This document shows, piece by piece, positions 55,526 to 64,000 of a stretch of 64,000 nucleotides of DNA. Made by a program: the position numbers and the translations under genes. Under the pieces are notes generated by a model. That model was not told the origin of the DNA. It did not search any database and saw only the letters and a list, made by a program, of their open reading frames with translations. Numbering within the stretch: position 1 is the stretch's first letter; each line of letters begins with the position of its first letter. Source of the DNA: Shinella zoogloeoides (lineage in GTDB: Bacteria > Pseudomonadota > Alphaproteobacteria > Rhizobiales > Rhizobiaceae); the NCBI RefSeq assembly GCF_020883495.1, contig NZ_CP086610.1, forward strand, positions 1,717,501 through 1,781,500, read 5' to 3'.

Positions 55526-55576
55526 TAGAGCATTTCCAGCCGAAGCGGATTCGCTTCGGCGTCGGATAATGCTCTA
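55526..55576. repeat. Palindromic interspersed element
   Basis: A 51-bp element with perfect 9-bp outer arms TAGAGCATT / AATGCTCTA and a perfect inner stem CCGAAGCG-GATT-CGCTTCGG. I recall similar AGAGCATT...CGAAGCGGATTCGC...AATGCTCT palindromes in many rhizobial intergenic regions. It lies between the psuG terminator and the VOC gene and occurs once in this window. Confidence 0.7.
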
Positions 55577-55600
55577 TGGTAGCCGCCCCGGGAGCAAGAC

Positions 55601-55960
55601 ATGCCCTTGACGCGAATCCTGCTCTATGTGCGCGATGTCGAGAAGACGGAGCGCTATTACACGACGCTTTTCGGCTTCACCGCCATGCAGGCGGAAGGTG
55701 ACCGGATCGTTGAACTGGTCGATCCCCAAGGCGGAGCCAATCTCATGCTGCACCCCGCCGCCAAGGGACAGCGTATGGGGCAATCGGCTGTAAAACTCGT
55801 CTTTTCCGTCGAGGACGTCGCATCGTTCTGCGCGAAGAGCGCAGCCTTGGGCTTTCCCTTCGGGCCAATCCACCAGACCGGGTTCTACTCCTTCTCCAAT
55901 GCGAAGGACCCTGACGGCAACTCCGTTTCGGTATCGAGCCGCGGCATGGCCGGCGGCTGA
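55601..55960 (+). CDS. VOC (glyoxalase/bleomycin-resistance) family protein
   Basis: A 119-residue single-domain VOC protein: TRILLYVRDVEKTERYYTTLFGF at the start, then the conserved strand VELVDPQGGANLMLHP and DPDGNSVSVSSR, which carries the C-terminal motif. Metal ligands are partly visible (Glu in VELVD; the His of LMLHP). Such proteins range from glyoxalases to dioxygenases and resistance proteins; function here is unknown. GGGAGCAAGAC precedes the ATG. It stops five bases before the end of the convergent cckA gene. Confidence 0.85.
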   Translation: MPLTRILLYVRDVEKTERYYTTLFGFTAMQAEGDRIVELVDPQGGANLMLHPAAKGQRMGQSAVKLVFSVEDVASFCAKSAALGFPFGPIHQTGFYSFSNAKDPDGNSVSVSSRGMAGG

Positions 55961-55965
55961 GGCCG

Positions 55966-58575
55966 TCACGCGTCCAGCATTTCCCGAACAGCCTCGGCAA
56001 GTTGCTTGAGCGAGAAAGGCTTCGGCAGGAAACCGAACTTGGCGTCGGCGGGAAGGTTGCGGGCGAAGGCGTCTTCGGCATAGCCGGAGACGAAGATGAA
56101 CTTCATGTCCGGATAGGACTTGCGCAACTCCCTCAGAAGCGACGGACCATCCATTTCAGGCATCACGACGTCGGAGACGACGATGTCGACCGCGCCATTC
56201 AGCTCTTCCATGATGTCGAGCGCCTCGACGCCGGAGCCGGCCTCGTGGACCGTGTAGCCGCGCGTTTCCAGCATGCGCTTGCCGCCGCGGCGCACCGCCT
56301 CCTCATCCTCGACGAGGAGAACGACGGCCGAGCCGCCGGTGAGGTCGCGCGGCTCCTTCTCCGCCACCTGCGCGACGGTGGCCGGCTGCTGCTCGCCGGC
56401 CTGCGGGACTGCCGCGCCGGCTTCCGCCGGAACCTCCTCCTCCACATGACGCGGCATGAGGATGCGGAAAGTCGTGCCCTTGCCGACTTCGGAATCGAGA
56501 TAGATGTAGCCGCCGGTCTGCTTGACGATGCCGTAGACCATGGAGAGGCCGAGGCCGGTGCCCTTGCCGACTTCCTTGGTGGTAAAGAAGGGCTCGAAGA
56601 TCTTGTCGATAATTTCGGGCGGAATGCCGGTGCCCTGGTCGGCGACCTCGACTTCCACATAGTCGCCCGGCGGCAGGTCGCGCAGGTTGCGCGCGGCGGC
56701 CTCCTCGGCCTCCACATTGCGCGTGCGGAAGGTGATCGTGCCGCCGTCCGGCATGGCGTCGCGGGCGTTGACGGCAAGGTTGATCAGCACCTGCTCGAAC
56801 TGGCCGAGGTCCGTCTTCACCGGCCAGAGATCGCGGCCGTATTCGACGGCGATCTTGACGTTGGTGCCGGTCATGCGGTCGACCAGCATGCGCAGGTCGC
56901 CGATGACGTCGGTGAGGTTCAGCACGGTCGGGCGCATCGTCTGCTTGCGCGAGAAGGCGAGAAGCTGGCGCACCAGCACGGCCGCGCGGTTGGCGTTGCG
57001 CTTAATCTCCATGAGATCGGCGAAGCTGGCATCGGACGGGCGCGCGGAGAGCAACAGGTGGTCCGAGGACAGCAGGATCGCCGTCAGCACGTTGTTGAAG
57101 TCGTGCGCGATGCCGCCGGCGAGCGTGCCGACAGCGTTCATCTTCTGCGTCTGCGCCATCTGCGTCTCGAGCGCCTTCTGCTCGGTGATCTCGACGGCAT
57201 AGACGATGGCGGCCTCTTCCGGCGCTTCGTCGCTCTGGTCGATGACGGCGTTCACATAGAAGCGGAAATGGCGTCCGTCGTCGCCGGGATGCAGCGAATC
57301 GAGCGGCGGAATGTCGCCCTGCCGGTCCTTGGCGGCGTCGAGCGCCGATTGCAGGCGCAGGCGATCCGTCTCGTGCACGATAGATTCGAGCTTGGCGCCC
57401 CGGTCGATATCGTCACGCGAGACGACGCCGGAGAAGAGCTTGAGGAACGGCGCATTGGTGCGCAGGATGCGCCCGTCGCCATCCACCGAGGCAATGGCCA
57501 TCGGCGTGTTGTTGAAGAAGCGCGTGAAGCGCATCGAGGCGATGGAGGCGGACTGGTCGGTCTCGCCGCCCTCTTCGCGCGCCAGCACGATGGTACGGCT
57601 TTCGCCCGGCGCGCCGTCGCGCATGGAGGAGACGCGGTGCACGATGCGCACCGGCAGGCTCTGGCCGTTGGTCTTGCGCAGGTCGAGGTCGAGCGTTTCC
57701 GTGCGCTTGAGGCCCGGTTCGGCCTGAACGGACTGGATGAGCGCCAGCCCCTCGCCCGCCACCACATCGGCAATCGACAGCGAGCCGGGATGGAACTTGG
57801 TGAGGTCGATGCCGAGCCATTCGGCGAGCGTGGCGTTGAGATAGACGATTTCGCCCTTGCGGCCGGCGGAGAAGAAGCCGGCCGGCGCATGGTCGAGATA
57901 ATCGATGGCGTTCTGCAATTCCTTGAAGAACCGCTCCTGGTCGTCGCGCTCGGAGGTGATGTCGGAGAGCTGCCAGATATAGAGGGGCTGCCTGTCCTTC
58001 TCGCGGCGCGGAAGGACGCGCGCCTTCAGCCGATACCAGTGCGCGCCGGAACTGCTGGCCTCGGCGGGGTTGAGGGCCTTCTGGACGCGGAACTCCTCCG
58101 CGCCTTCCTTGCCTTCGTGCAGGCCGTTGGTCAGGCGATAAACGGCCTCAGTGGCGTCGCGGTTGCGCGACAGCAGCGTTTCGAGCGTCTGTACCTCCGT
58201 GTCGCCCTGCGCGCCGGTCAGCGCGCCATAGGCGGCATTCGCATAGACGATGCGGCCCTTGCGGTCGGTGACGACCGTGCCGTCGGGGTGCGAATCGAGG
58301 AAGGAGCGGGCAAGCTCGTCGGAGCCGGACGCCTGCGGCATGATCTCGATGAAGCCGATCAACGCGGAAACGACGAAGAAGATGCCCGCCATGGCGAGCA
58401 CGCCGAGGACGCCCAGCACCAGTTCGTTGTCGAGCTGATTCTTGAAGACGATGAACGCGCCTGCGGAAGCCGCCAGCACAAGGGCGAGCAACACGACGCG
58501 CAGCGCCACCGCCGGCCGCGCATCGCGGTCCACGATCGGCACATTGTCTTCGCCCGGCCGCTTCATCGTCGCCAT
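55966..58575 (-). CDS. cckA: Cell-cycle hybrid histidine kinase CckA
   Basis: An 869-residue hybrid kinase that, in alphaproteobacteria, feeds phosphate through ChpT to CtrA and CpdR to control cell division and flagellar genes. Two N-terminal membrane helices (about 25-80) are followed by PAS domains. The dimerisation/phosphoacceptor motif [13 protein letters not shown] has His491, and the ATPase domain shows [17 protein letters not shown] and [22 protein letters not shown]-terminal receiver domain has Asp802 in [12 protein letters not shown]. The start [10 protein letters not shown] has GAGG upstream. It is divergent from the FliO-like gene with 296 bp between. Confidence 0.94.
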   Translation of the reverse strand: MATMKRPGEDNVPIVDRDARPAVALRVVLLALVLAASAGAFIVFKNQLDNELVLGVLGVLAMAGIFFVVSALIGFIEIMPQASGSDELARSFLDSHPDGTVVTDRKGRIVYANAAYGALTGAQGDTEVQTLETLLSRNRDATEAVYRLTNGLHEGKEGAEEFRVQKALNPAEASSSGAHWYRLKARVLPRREKDRQPLYIWQLSDITSERDDQERFFKELQNAIDYLDHAPAGFFSAGRKGEIVYLNATLAEWLGIDLTKFHPGSLSIADVVAGEGLALIQSVQAEPGLKRTETLDLDLRKTNGQSLPVRIVHRVSSMRDGAPGESRTIVLAREEGGETDQSASIASMRFTRFFNNTPMAIASVDGDGRILRTNAPFLKLFSGVVSRDDIDRGAKLESIVHETDRLRLQSALDAAKDRQGDIPPLDSLHPGDDGRHFRFYVNAVIDQSDEAPEEAAIVYAVEITEQKALETQMAQTQKMNAVGTLAGGIAHDFNNVLTAILLSSDHLLLSARPSDASFADLMEIKRNANRAAVLVRQLLAFSRKQTMRPTVLNLTDVIGDLRMLVDRMTGTNVKIAVEYGRDLWPVKTDLGQFEQVLINLAVNARDAMPDGGTITFRTRNVEAEEAAARNLRDLPPGDYVEVEVADQGTGIPPEIIDKIFEPFFTTKEVGKGTGLGLSMVYGIVKQTGGYIYLDSEVGKGTTFRILMPRHVEEEVPAEAGAAVPQAGEQQPATVAQVAEKEPRDLTGGSAVVLLVEDEEAVRRGGKRMLETRGYTVHEAGSGVEALDIMEELNGAVDIVVSDVVMPEMDGPSLLRELRKSYPDMKFIFVSGYAEDAFARNLPADAKFGFLPKPFSLKQLAEAVREMLDA

Positions 58576-58871
58576 CAATCCCTCGTCTGCAACAGTCCGG
58601 TCTTGCGCTTTGGCCGGACCCGATGCCAGAATCATGTTTATCCGTCCGAGGGAAGCGCAAAAAGCCGCGGAAGGGAAGCAAAGCCGCGAATTCACAGGGA
58701 ATATTGCCGGCCGGAGCGCCGCAATTTCAGCACACCGCGACAGCCGGCAGGCTCAAGGGACGGCATTCGGCGCTGGACAAGATGCGCCAAGCGCTTGTAC
58801 CAGCCCGCAAAAAGCCGTCAAATGTCGCCAATGTGACGAACGGCAACCAGCCGACAAGGAGTGACCGCGCC

Positions 58872-59819
58872 ATGTTCCCAGAGATTCTCGGAGAGAACGG
58901 CCCGAAATTCGTCGTTGCCGCGGCGGTGGTGCTGCTCGGCCTTCTCTGCCTCGCGCTGGTGCTGTGGATCGTTCGCGGCCGGCCCTCCTCGCCCTTCATT
59001 CGCGGCGGACGCAACCGCACCCCGCGCCTTGCCGTGCTGGACGCCGCCGCCATCGACACGCGCCGCCGCCTCGTTCTGGTGCGCCGCGACGATGTGGAAC
59101 ACCTCGTCATGATCGGCGGGCCGACCGATATCGTCATCGAATCGCGCATCGTCACGGCTTCCGCCGAACCGGCCGAAAAGCCGGTGCAGAAAGTCGAGCG
59201 CGCCGAGCCCGCACCCGTCATCCACGAGACGGCCGCCAAAATTGCCGAAACGCCCGTCGCCGCGCGCCCCGCTGCGGTTGCGGCGGAACGCCGTCCCGCT
59301 GCCGCGCCGGAAGGTGTGTCGGCCATGGGCAAGGTGCTCTATTCGGGCGATGACGAAGCGGCCGCCCGCGCCGTGTCGGCCCGCCCGGCGGTCTCCCAGC
59401 CGGTCGCCACCGTACAGCAGGTACAGGCGCAGCCGACGACGGAGCGACGCGTGGAGGACCTTCTGGAGCAGAACCGCCAGCGCGTTCTGGCCCAGCAGCC
59501 CGCCGTAACCGCAACCGCGCAGGCAACCGCCGGACAGGTCGTCCAGCGGCCCGTGGCCGGCGTCGCCGAGATACGCCCCACGGCCTCGGCCGCCGACAAT
59601 CCGGCGCTGGTCAGCGAATTCGAAAAGATTCTCGAGGCCGAAATGGCAAGCAACGCCGCGGCGGCAGGCGCGGTGCGCACCGCCGTCCAGCCGACCGCCA
59701 ACCCCACGCAGACCGCCGCGATGGCCGGGCACGGCCAGCAGGTGGCCAAGAGCCGCGAGGAGACCGAGGCGGAAATGGCCCGCCTGCTCGGCGAGATCGC
59801 GGCGAGCCGCAAAGGCTGA
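58872..59819 (+). CDS. fliO: FliO-like flagellar membrane protein with long Ala/Pro-rich tail
   Basis: A 315-residue protein with one N-terminal membrane helix (about 12-35, VVAAAVVLLGLLCLALVLWIV). After it comes a short FliO-like domain: TPRLAVLDAAAIDTRRRLVLVRRDDVEHLVMIGGPTDIVIE. FliO helps assemble the flagellar export gate. The remaining two thirds is low-complexity, rich in A, P, V, Q and E, and disordered. Assignment rests on the membrane helix and the RLVLVRR...HLVMIGGPTD motif typical of FliO; other small membrane proteins share this, so the symbol is uncertain. It stands alone, away from the flagellar cluster. Confidence 0.68.
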   Translation: MFPEILGENGPKFVVAAAVVLLGLLCLALVLWIVRGRPSSPFIRGGRNRTPRLAVLDAAAIDTRRRLVLVRRDDVEHLVMIGGPTDIVIESRIVTASAEPAEKPVQKVERAEPAPVIHETAAKIAETPVAARPAAVAAERRPAAAPEGVSAMGKVLYSGDDEAAARAVSARPAVSQPVATVQQVQAQPTTERRVEDLLEQNRQRVLAQQPAVTATAQATAGQVVQRPVAGVAEIRPTASAADNPALVSEFEKILEAEMASNAAAAGAVRTAVQPTANPTQTAAMAGHGQQVAKSREETEAEMARLLGEIAASRKG

Positions 59820-59895
59820 GAAGCAGGCGCCTGCAGCGCCTCTGTTTGCCGGTGCCAGAGGCCATCGGCACGCGACCGAGAGACAACCAATAAAA

Positions 59896-59935
59896 AGGCC
59901 GCTGGAAACTACCCGTTTCCAGCGGCCTGTCTTTT
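59896..59935 (+). terminator. Terminator after the FliO-like gene
   Basis: AGGCCGCTGGAAAC and GTTTCCAGCGGCCT form a 14-bp stem around a 5-base loop, followed by GTCTTTT. Confidence 0.88.
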
Positions 59936-60043
59936 AGTTCATATCCATGCCCTGCAGCCCGAAAGCTCCCTGGCACCGGACATGTCCGATGTTCGATCCT
60001 CGTTGCCGCATCTTGCGGGCCTCCTCAGACCCGCAGGAAACGT

Positions 60044-60463
60044 TCACTCGTCGCGATACACCTTTTCCCGACGCTCATGACGCTCTTGCGCCTCGATCGA
60101 CAGCGTGGCGATCGGGCGGGCGTCGAGACGCTTGAGGCCGATCGGTTCGCCGGTTTCCTCGCAATAGCCGTAGGTGCCTTCGTCGAGGCGCTGGAGCGCC
60201 GCATCGATCTTGGAGATCAACTTGCGCTGGCGGTCGCGAGCGCGAAGTTCGATGGCACGGTCGGTTTCCGAGGAGGCCCGGTCCGCGAGGTCCGGGTGGT
60301 TGGCGCTTTCTTCCGCCAGATGATCGAGGGTTTCGCGCGCTTCGCGCAGGATATCGTTTTTCCAGGCGTTCAGCTTCGCTCGAAAGTAAGCCCGCTGGTT
60401 TACGTTCATGAATTCTTCGCCCTCGTCGAGGACGAAATTGCTAAGATCGATCTTCTCACTCAA
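60044..60463 (-). CDS. dksA: DksA/TraR-family RNA polymerase regulator lacking zinc cysteines
   Basis: A 139-residue DksA that binds the RNA polymerase secondary channel and acts with ppGpp. The coiled-coil tip residues D58, D61 and A63 (E. coli D71, D74, A76) in NHPDLADRA are conserved, so transcriptional activity is expected. The C-terminal globular part keeps only C101 of the four zinc-finger cysteines; T104, S122 and A125 replace the others. It starts at TTG with AGGAGAATCGCG upstream. A later ATG (60406, at MNVNQ) exists but would lose the conserved SEKIDLSNF. An AT-rich promoter region lies upstream. Confidence 0.93.
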   Translation of the reverse strand: MSEKIDLSNFVLDEGEEFMNVNQRAYFRAKLNAWKNDILREARETLDHLAEESANHPDLADRASSETDRAIELRARDRQRKLISKIDAALQRLDEGTYGYCEETGEPIGLKRLDARPIATLSIEAQERHERREKVYRDE

Positions 60464-60869
60464 CGCGATTCTCCTGAAGAACATCTCAAGGCGCGCTGTA
60501 TATCCCCACGGGTAACGCGATTCAAGCCTGCCGGGACTTACCCACGGTTTTTCGCGCGTGCCTTTATTTTAGGCTATGCCAGACTAATATTTCATCAAGA
60601 TTACAACGGGATGCCGGCACGTTCCGCGCAAACGGCCCGGCGCAGGCCTCCCGGTCCTGCCGAAACGGTGCATGGCGAATGCCCCGTTTTCGACGCCTGC
60701 CCCTAATATAGGCATGGACTCGCATCTATAAGGTCATGGTGGCGCGTTTTTCTTTCGCGAGGCTGGCGTCGATGCCGCCTTTCGCAAAAGCGGTTGATCT
60801 TTGCCGAAAGGAAAGACATGAAGTCTGGACGGGCGCGAACGACCCGCCGCAGGCGGATGGAGGACAGAC
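60464..60869. other. Intergenic region between dksA and the SixA-like gene (406 bp)
   Basis: An AT-rich block (about 60560-60605) on the dksA side holds a TAAAAT -10-like hexamer (60566-60571, minus strand) and is the probable dksA promoter. I see no supported gene. A 51-codon frame starting at 60818 has a fair ribosome-binding site but overlaps the SixA-like gene and shows no conserved features. Confidence 0.45.
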
Positions 60870-61394
60870 TTGGCATCTTTCGGCACGCCGGCCTTCCGGC
60901 TCTATCTGCTTCGCCACGCCCATGCCGGATGGGCGCAGCCCGGCCAGTCGGATTTCGACCGCACGCTCGATGACGGCGGCTTCGCCGAGGCCGAGGTGAT
61001 CGCGGAGGAAGCCGCCGACCAGGGCTACAGGCCGGGCCTCATCATCGCCTCCACCGCCATGCGCTGCCGCCAGACCGCCGAACCGTTCCACCGCGCGGTC
61101 AGCGAGGAGCTTGCCATCGACTATGTCGACCAGCTCTATTCCGGCACGGTCGAGACCTATGCGGAACTCGCCTTCGCCGAGCGGCCGGAAACATCCGTGA
61201 TGATCGTCGGGCACAATCCGATGATCGAGGAATTCTTCCACCGTCTCGCCGGCAAGGAAATCGCCGAGACGGCCGCGCCCCTCGGCTACCCCACGGCGGG
61301 CCTCGCCATCCTCGATTTCGACCGGCGCCCGACGCAGGAAGACCATACCGGCGCCTGCCTTCACGGCTTCATGACGCCGCGCCCGGTACGCTGA
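60870..61394 (+). CDS. SixA-like histidine phosphatase
   Basis: A 174-residue phosphoglycerate-mutase-fold phosphatase. The catalytic RHG motif is R15-H16-A in LYLLRHAHAGW, the second His is in VGHNPMIEEFFHRL, and STAMRCRQTAEPF holds the conserved Arg. E. coli SixA removes phosphate from histidine phosphotransfer proteins; in alphaproteobacteria the target is not established. It starts at TTG with GGAGGACAGAC just upstream, and no better ATG is in frame. The YcjX gene follows 69 bp later. Confidence 0.88.
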   Translation: MASFGTPAFRLYLLRHAHAGWAQPGQSDFDRTLDDGGFAEAEVIAEEAADQGYRPGLIIASTAMRCRQTAEPFHRAVSEELAIDYVDQLYSGTVETYAELAFAERPETSVMIVGHNPMIEEFFHRLAGKEIAETAAPLGYPTAGLAILDFDRRPTQEDHTGACLHGFMTPRPVR

Positions 61395-61463
61395 ACAAGA
61401 GACGACGCCTCTTTTTCCGCCGGATTTCGTTTCCTATATCGCCGTCGAAGCTGGAAAGAGACC

Positions 61464-62939
61464 GTGCCGCCTAGCCTGACGACCTTCACCGACGAAGCCC
61501 TGCTCGCGCTCGACGCGCTGACCGGCCGCGCCGCCAATCTCGTCAACCCGTCGATCCGCCTCGGCGTGACGGGCCTTTCGCGCGCCGGCAAGACGGTCTT
61601 CATCTCCTCCCTCGTCCACAATCTGCTGAACGGCGGCCGCCTGCCGCTCTTCGAGGCCGGCCGCTCCGGCCGCGTCTCGAAAATCCGGCTGGAGCCGCAG
61701 CCGGACGACGCCGTGCCGCGCTTCCAGTACGAGGACCATATCCGCGCCCTCGTCGCCGACCGCCTCTGGCCGGATTCGACCCGCGCCATCTCGCAACTGC
61801 GCCTCACGCTGGACTATGAAAGCGCCTCCGGCTGGGGCCGCCTGTTCTCGCCGGGAAAACTCTCCATCGACATCGTCGATTATCCCGGCGAATGGCTGCT
61901 CGACCTGCCGCTGCTCGGCCAGGATTTCCGCACCTTCAGCGAAAACACCGTCGCGCTGGCGGGGTCCGGCATCCGCGCCGAACTTGCCCGCGACTGGCTG
62001 GCGCTCGCAGGTACCGTCGATCCCGCCGCCGAGGCGCAGGAGGCGACGGCCCGCACGCTGGCCGAAGCCTTCACCGCCTATCTGAAAGCCTGCAAATCCG
62101 ATGAGCGTTCGCTCTCCACGCTCCCGCCCGGCCGTTTCCTGATGCCCGGCGACCTCGAAGGCTCGCCCGCCCTCACCTTCGCGCCGCTGCCGAACCTTAC
62201 CAAGGGCACGCCCGCCAAGGGTTCGCTGCAGGCCATGATGGAGCGCCGCTACGAGGCCTACAAGACCCATGTGGTGCGCCCCTTCTTCCGCGAGCACTTC
62301 GCCCGGCTCGACCGGCAGATCGTGCTCATCGACGCGCTGCAGGCGATCAATCGCGGCGCGGAGGCGGTACACGATCTGGAGCGGGCGCTCGGCGACGTGC
62401 TCGATTGCTTCCGCGCCGGCACCAACAGCTTCCTCTCCTCCTTCGTCACGCGCCGCATCGACCGCATCGTGATCGCCGCGACCAAGGCGGACCACCTGCA
62501 CCACGAAAGCCATCCCCGGCTGGAAGCGGTGACGCGCCGGCTGGTGGAACGCGCCATCGAGCGCATCGGCATGAGCGGCGCGGGCATCGAGGTGATGGCG
62601 CTCGCCTCCGTGCGCGCCACCCGCGAGGCGACGGTCAAGCATGGCGGCGAGGAGCTGCCGGTCATCGTCGGCGTGCCGATGGCGGGCGAGAAAATCGACG
62701 GCGAGACCTTCGACGGCGAACGGAAAACCGCGATATTTCCCGGGGACTTGCCGCAAAATCCGGATTCACTTTTCGAAGCGCTTGAATCGTCTCCTGAAGG
62801 CGCGCCGCCGCACCCTCTCAACTTCGTGCGCTTCCGCCCGCCGCATATCGAGGAGACGGGCGGCGGCCTGAAACTGTCCGTGCCGCACATCAGGCTCGAC
62901 CGCGCGCTGCAATATCTCATCGGAGACCGGCTCGCATGA
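61464..62939 (+). CDS. YcjX-family GTP-binding-like protein
   Basis: A 491-residue P-loop protein of the YcjX/DUF463 family. Walker A is GLSRAGKT at 37-44, and IDIVDYPGEWLLDLPLL is a switch II-like motif. The C-terminal part has RIDRIVIAATKADHLHH, with TKAD resembling the NKXD specificity motif. YcjX is a stress-linked GTPase-like protein of the E. coli phage-shock-associated locus, but no pspA is nearby here. It starts at GTG with AAAGAGACC upstream. It overlaps the start of the next gene by four bases (ATGA). Confidence 0.88.
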   Translation: MPPSLTTFTDEALLALDALTGRAANLVNPSIRLGVTGLSRAGKTVFISSLVHNLLNGGRLPLFEAGRSGRVSKIRLEPQPDDAVPRFQYEDHIRALVADRLWPDSTRAISQLRLTLDYESASGWGRLFSPGKLSIDIVDYPGEWLLDLPLLGQDFRTFSENTVALAGSGIRAELARDWLALAGTVDPAAEAQEATARTLAEAFTAYLKACKSDERSLSTLPPGRFLMPGDLEGSPALTFAPLPNLTKGTPAKGSLQAMMERRYEAYKTHVVRPFFREHFARLDRQIVLIDALQAINRGAEAVHDLERALGDVLDCFRAGTNSFLSSFVTRRIDRIVIAATKADHLHHESHPRLEAVTRRLVERAIERIGMSGAGIEVMALASVRATREATVKHGGEELPVIVGVPMAGEKIDGETFDGERKTAIFPGDLPQNPDSLFEALESSPEGAPPHPLNFVRFRPPHIEETGGGLKLSVPHIRLDRALQYLIGDRLA

Positions 62940-64000
62940 ACGACCGCCCGCGCAAGCCCGCCGCCTTCACCCTGCCCGCCGATGCCTCGGCGATGGAGCC
63001 GCAAAGCGAAAAAAGGTCCCGCCCCCCGGCCGCCTTCGACGAGGCCGTGCGGCTGACGCCGGACGCCGAGGACCCGTTCATCGCCACCACCGCCGACCTA
63101 CCGGACTTCATGCCGCCGGTCGCAACCCCGCGCCCGCGCCGCCTCACGCTCGGCGGCATCGCGATGGGCGCGCTCGGCCTGCTCTTCTCGCTCGCCGTCG
63201 GCCTGTGGGTGGATGCGCTGATCCGCGACCTCTTCAGCCGCAACGACTGGCTCGGCTATCTCGCCCTCGCCGCCGCCGCAATCGCGGTGCTCGCCCTTCT
63301 CGGCGTGGTGCTGCGCGAACTCATCGGCCTTCGCCGCCTCGCCGCCGTGCAGGACCTCAAGCGCGACGTGATCGAGGCCGCCGCCTCGCCGAAACCCGCC
63401 GCCGGCCGCGCCATCGTCGGCCGCCTCGTCCATCTTCTCGCCGCCCGCCCGCAGACGGCGCGCGGCCGCGCACGGCTGGCCGAGACGGAGGGCGAGATCA
63501 TCGACGCCGCCCATCTCGTCGATCTTGCCGAACGGGAGCTGATGGAACCGCTGGACCGGGAGGCCCGCGCGCTGATCCTCGGCGCAGCCAAGCGCGTCTC
63601 CATCGTTACCGCCGTCAGCCCGCGCGCGCTGGTCGATCTCGGTTATGTGATCTACGAATGCAGCCGGCTGGTGCGCGGCATGGCGGAGCTTTACGGCGGC
63701 CGGCCGGGCAAGATCGGCATGCTGCGGCTGATGCGCGACGTCGTCGCCCATCTTGCCGTCACCGGCTCCATCGCCATGGGCGACAGCCTCGTGCAGCAGG
63801 TCCTCGGCCACGGGCTGGCGTCGAAGCTCTCCGCACGGCTCGGCGAAGGCGTGATCAACGGGCTGATGACGGCGCGCATCGGCATCGCCGCCATGGATCT
63901 CTGCCGTCCCATGCCCTTCCGCGCCCTGAAACGCCCGGGCATCGGCGATTTCATCGGCGACCTGACGCCGGGCGGCGGAAGCGGCCGCCGCGACGAGGCG
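62936..64000 (+). CDS. YcjF/TIGR01620-family membrane protein (3' end beyond the window)
   Basis: At least 355 residues to the right edge, with no stop. A long N-terminal cytoplasmic segment (about 1-70, Pro-rich) precedes two membrane helices (about 76-92, 105-125: LGGIAMGALGLLFSLAVGLWV, then GYLALAAAAIAVLALLGVVL). A large C-terminal domain with hydrophobic patches follows (KRVSIVTAVSPRALVDLGYV, LRLMRDVVAHLAVTG). YcjF proteins are membrane partners of YcjX, and the start ATG overlaps the YcjX stop by four bases, so the two are one translational unit. Confidence 0.85.
   Translation, partial: MNDRPRKPAAFTLPADASAMEPQSEKRSRPPAAFDEAVRLTPDAEDPFIATTADLPDFMPPVATPRPRRLTLGGIAMGALGLLFSLAVGLWVDALIRDLFSRNDWLGYLALAAAAIAVLALLGVVLRELIGLRRLAAVQDLKRDVIEAAASPKPAAGRAIVGRLVHLLAARPQTARGRARLAETEGEIIDAAHLVDLAERELMEPLDREARALILGAAKRVSIVTAVSPRALVDLGYVIYECSRLVRGMAELYGGRPGKIGMLRLMRDVVAHLAVTGSIAMGDSLVQQVLGHGLASKLSARLGEGVINGLMTARIGIAAMDLCRPMPFRALKRPGIGDFIGDLTPGGGSGRRDEA

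Noticed and set aside
56002..58836. A 944-codon plus-strand frame opposite cckA
   Set aside because: It is the shadow of cckA, is rich in R, H, D, G and A without domains, and runs through the divergent promoter region.
59977..59988. A 12-bp palindrome CGGACATGTCCG near the 3' side of dksA
   Set aside because: It is isolated, downstream of dksA, and has no link to a promoter. A nearby TGCGGG-N10-CCCGCA hairpin (60011-60032) likewise has no T-run.
60818..60973. A 51-residue frame with a fair ribosome-binding site just before the SixA-like gene
   Set aside because: It overlaps the SixA-like gene by about 100 bases in another frame and encodes an Arg/Pro/Ala-rich, motif-free peptide. It could be a leader peptide, but nothing supports that.

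Overview
The window is a gene-dense, GC-rich stretch of chromosome that looks like a member of the Rhizobiaceae (Alphaproteobacteria). This rests on the full set of housekeeping genes, on CckA, on the DUF1476 and DUF2259 proteins, on a eukaryote-like NADP isocitrate dehydrogenase, on frequent TTG and GTG starts, and on a recA promoter carrying a GTTC-N7-GTTC-like SOS box. I see no rRNA, tRNA, CRISPR array, insertion sequence, prophage or integration site. Base composition is even except for a visibly AT-richer patch near 33.2-33.7 kb. Most of the region is ordinary core genome and I did not find a convincing new multi-gene system. The least explained parts are listed as findings. || Layout: 0-10 kb holds anmK (cut by the left edge), tyrS, a large AsmA/YhdP-like envelope protein, a single-cysteine Bcp peroxiredoxin, a ferritin-like DUF455 protein, an M23 endopeptidase, an RhlE-like RNA helicase and a NUDIX hydrolase. 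On the minus strand 10.4-15.5 kb carries a TfoX-like protein and a molybdoenzyme maturation module: MoxR ATPase, CoxE-type VWA protein, two XdhC/CoxI-type proteins and an MPT-binding/nucleotidyltransferase fusion. No molybdoenzyme is encoded nearby. 15.5-19.8 kb has a flavin reductase, an orphan periplasmic binding protein, a P1 peptidase, rpe and a secreted DUF2259 protein. || 19.8-32.6 kb contains purine biosynthesis genes purB, purC-purS-(small coiled-coil gene)-purQ and purL. They are interrupted by a DUF2189 membrane protein, a small hydrolase, a PAS-GGDEF-EAL protein, the DUF1476 protein, a lipoprotein, a DUF1127 protein and a MocR-like regulator. 32.6-34.1 kb encodes BolA and the CGFS monothiol glutaredoxin GrxD, separated by two unrecognised genes. 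34.1-42.3 kb has a Bcr/CflA efflux pump, an inositol-monophosphatase-like protein, ttcA, glsA, rpsD, a HerA-like ATPase, murI and a TrmJ-type methylase. || 42.3-55.5 kb has a secreted unknown protein, icd, a glutathione S-transferase, an AraC-GyrI regulator, a SulP transporter, a membrane diguanylate cyclase, alaS, recA and a pseudouridine catabolism pair (PfkB kinase and psuG). 55.5-64 kb has an interspersed palindrome, a VOC protein, the cell-cycle kinase gene cckA head to head with a FliO-like gene, dksA without its zinc cysteines, a SixA-like phosphatase and a YcjX/YcjF pair cut by the right edge. || Start codons were chosen by ribosome-binding site and family alignment from memory. All family names come from recognition of motifs, with no database search.
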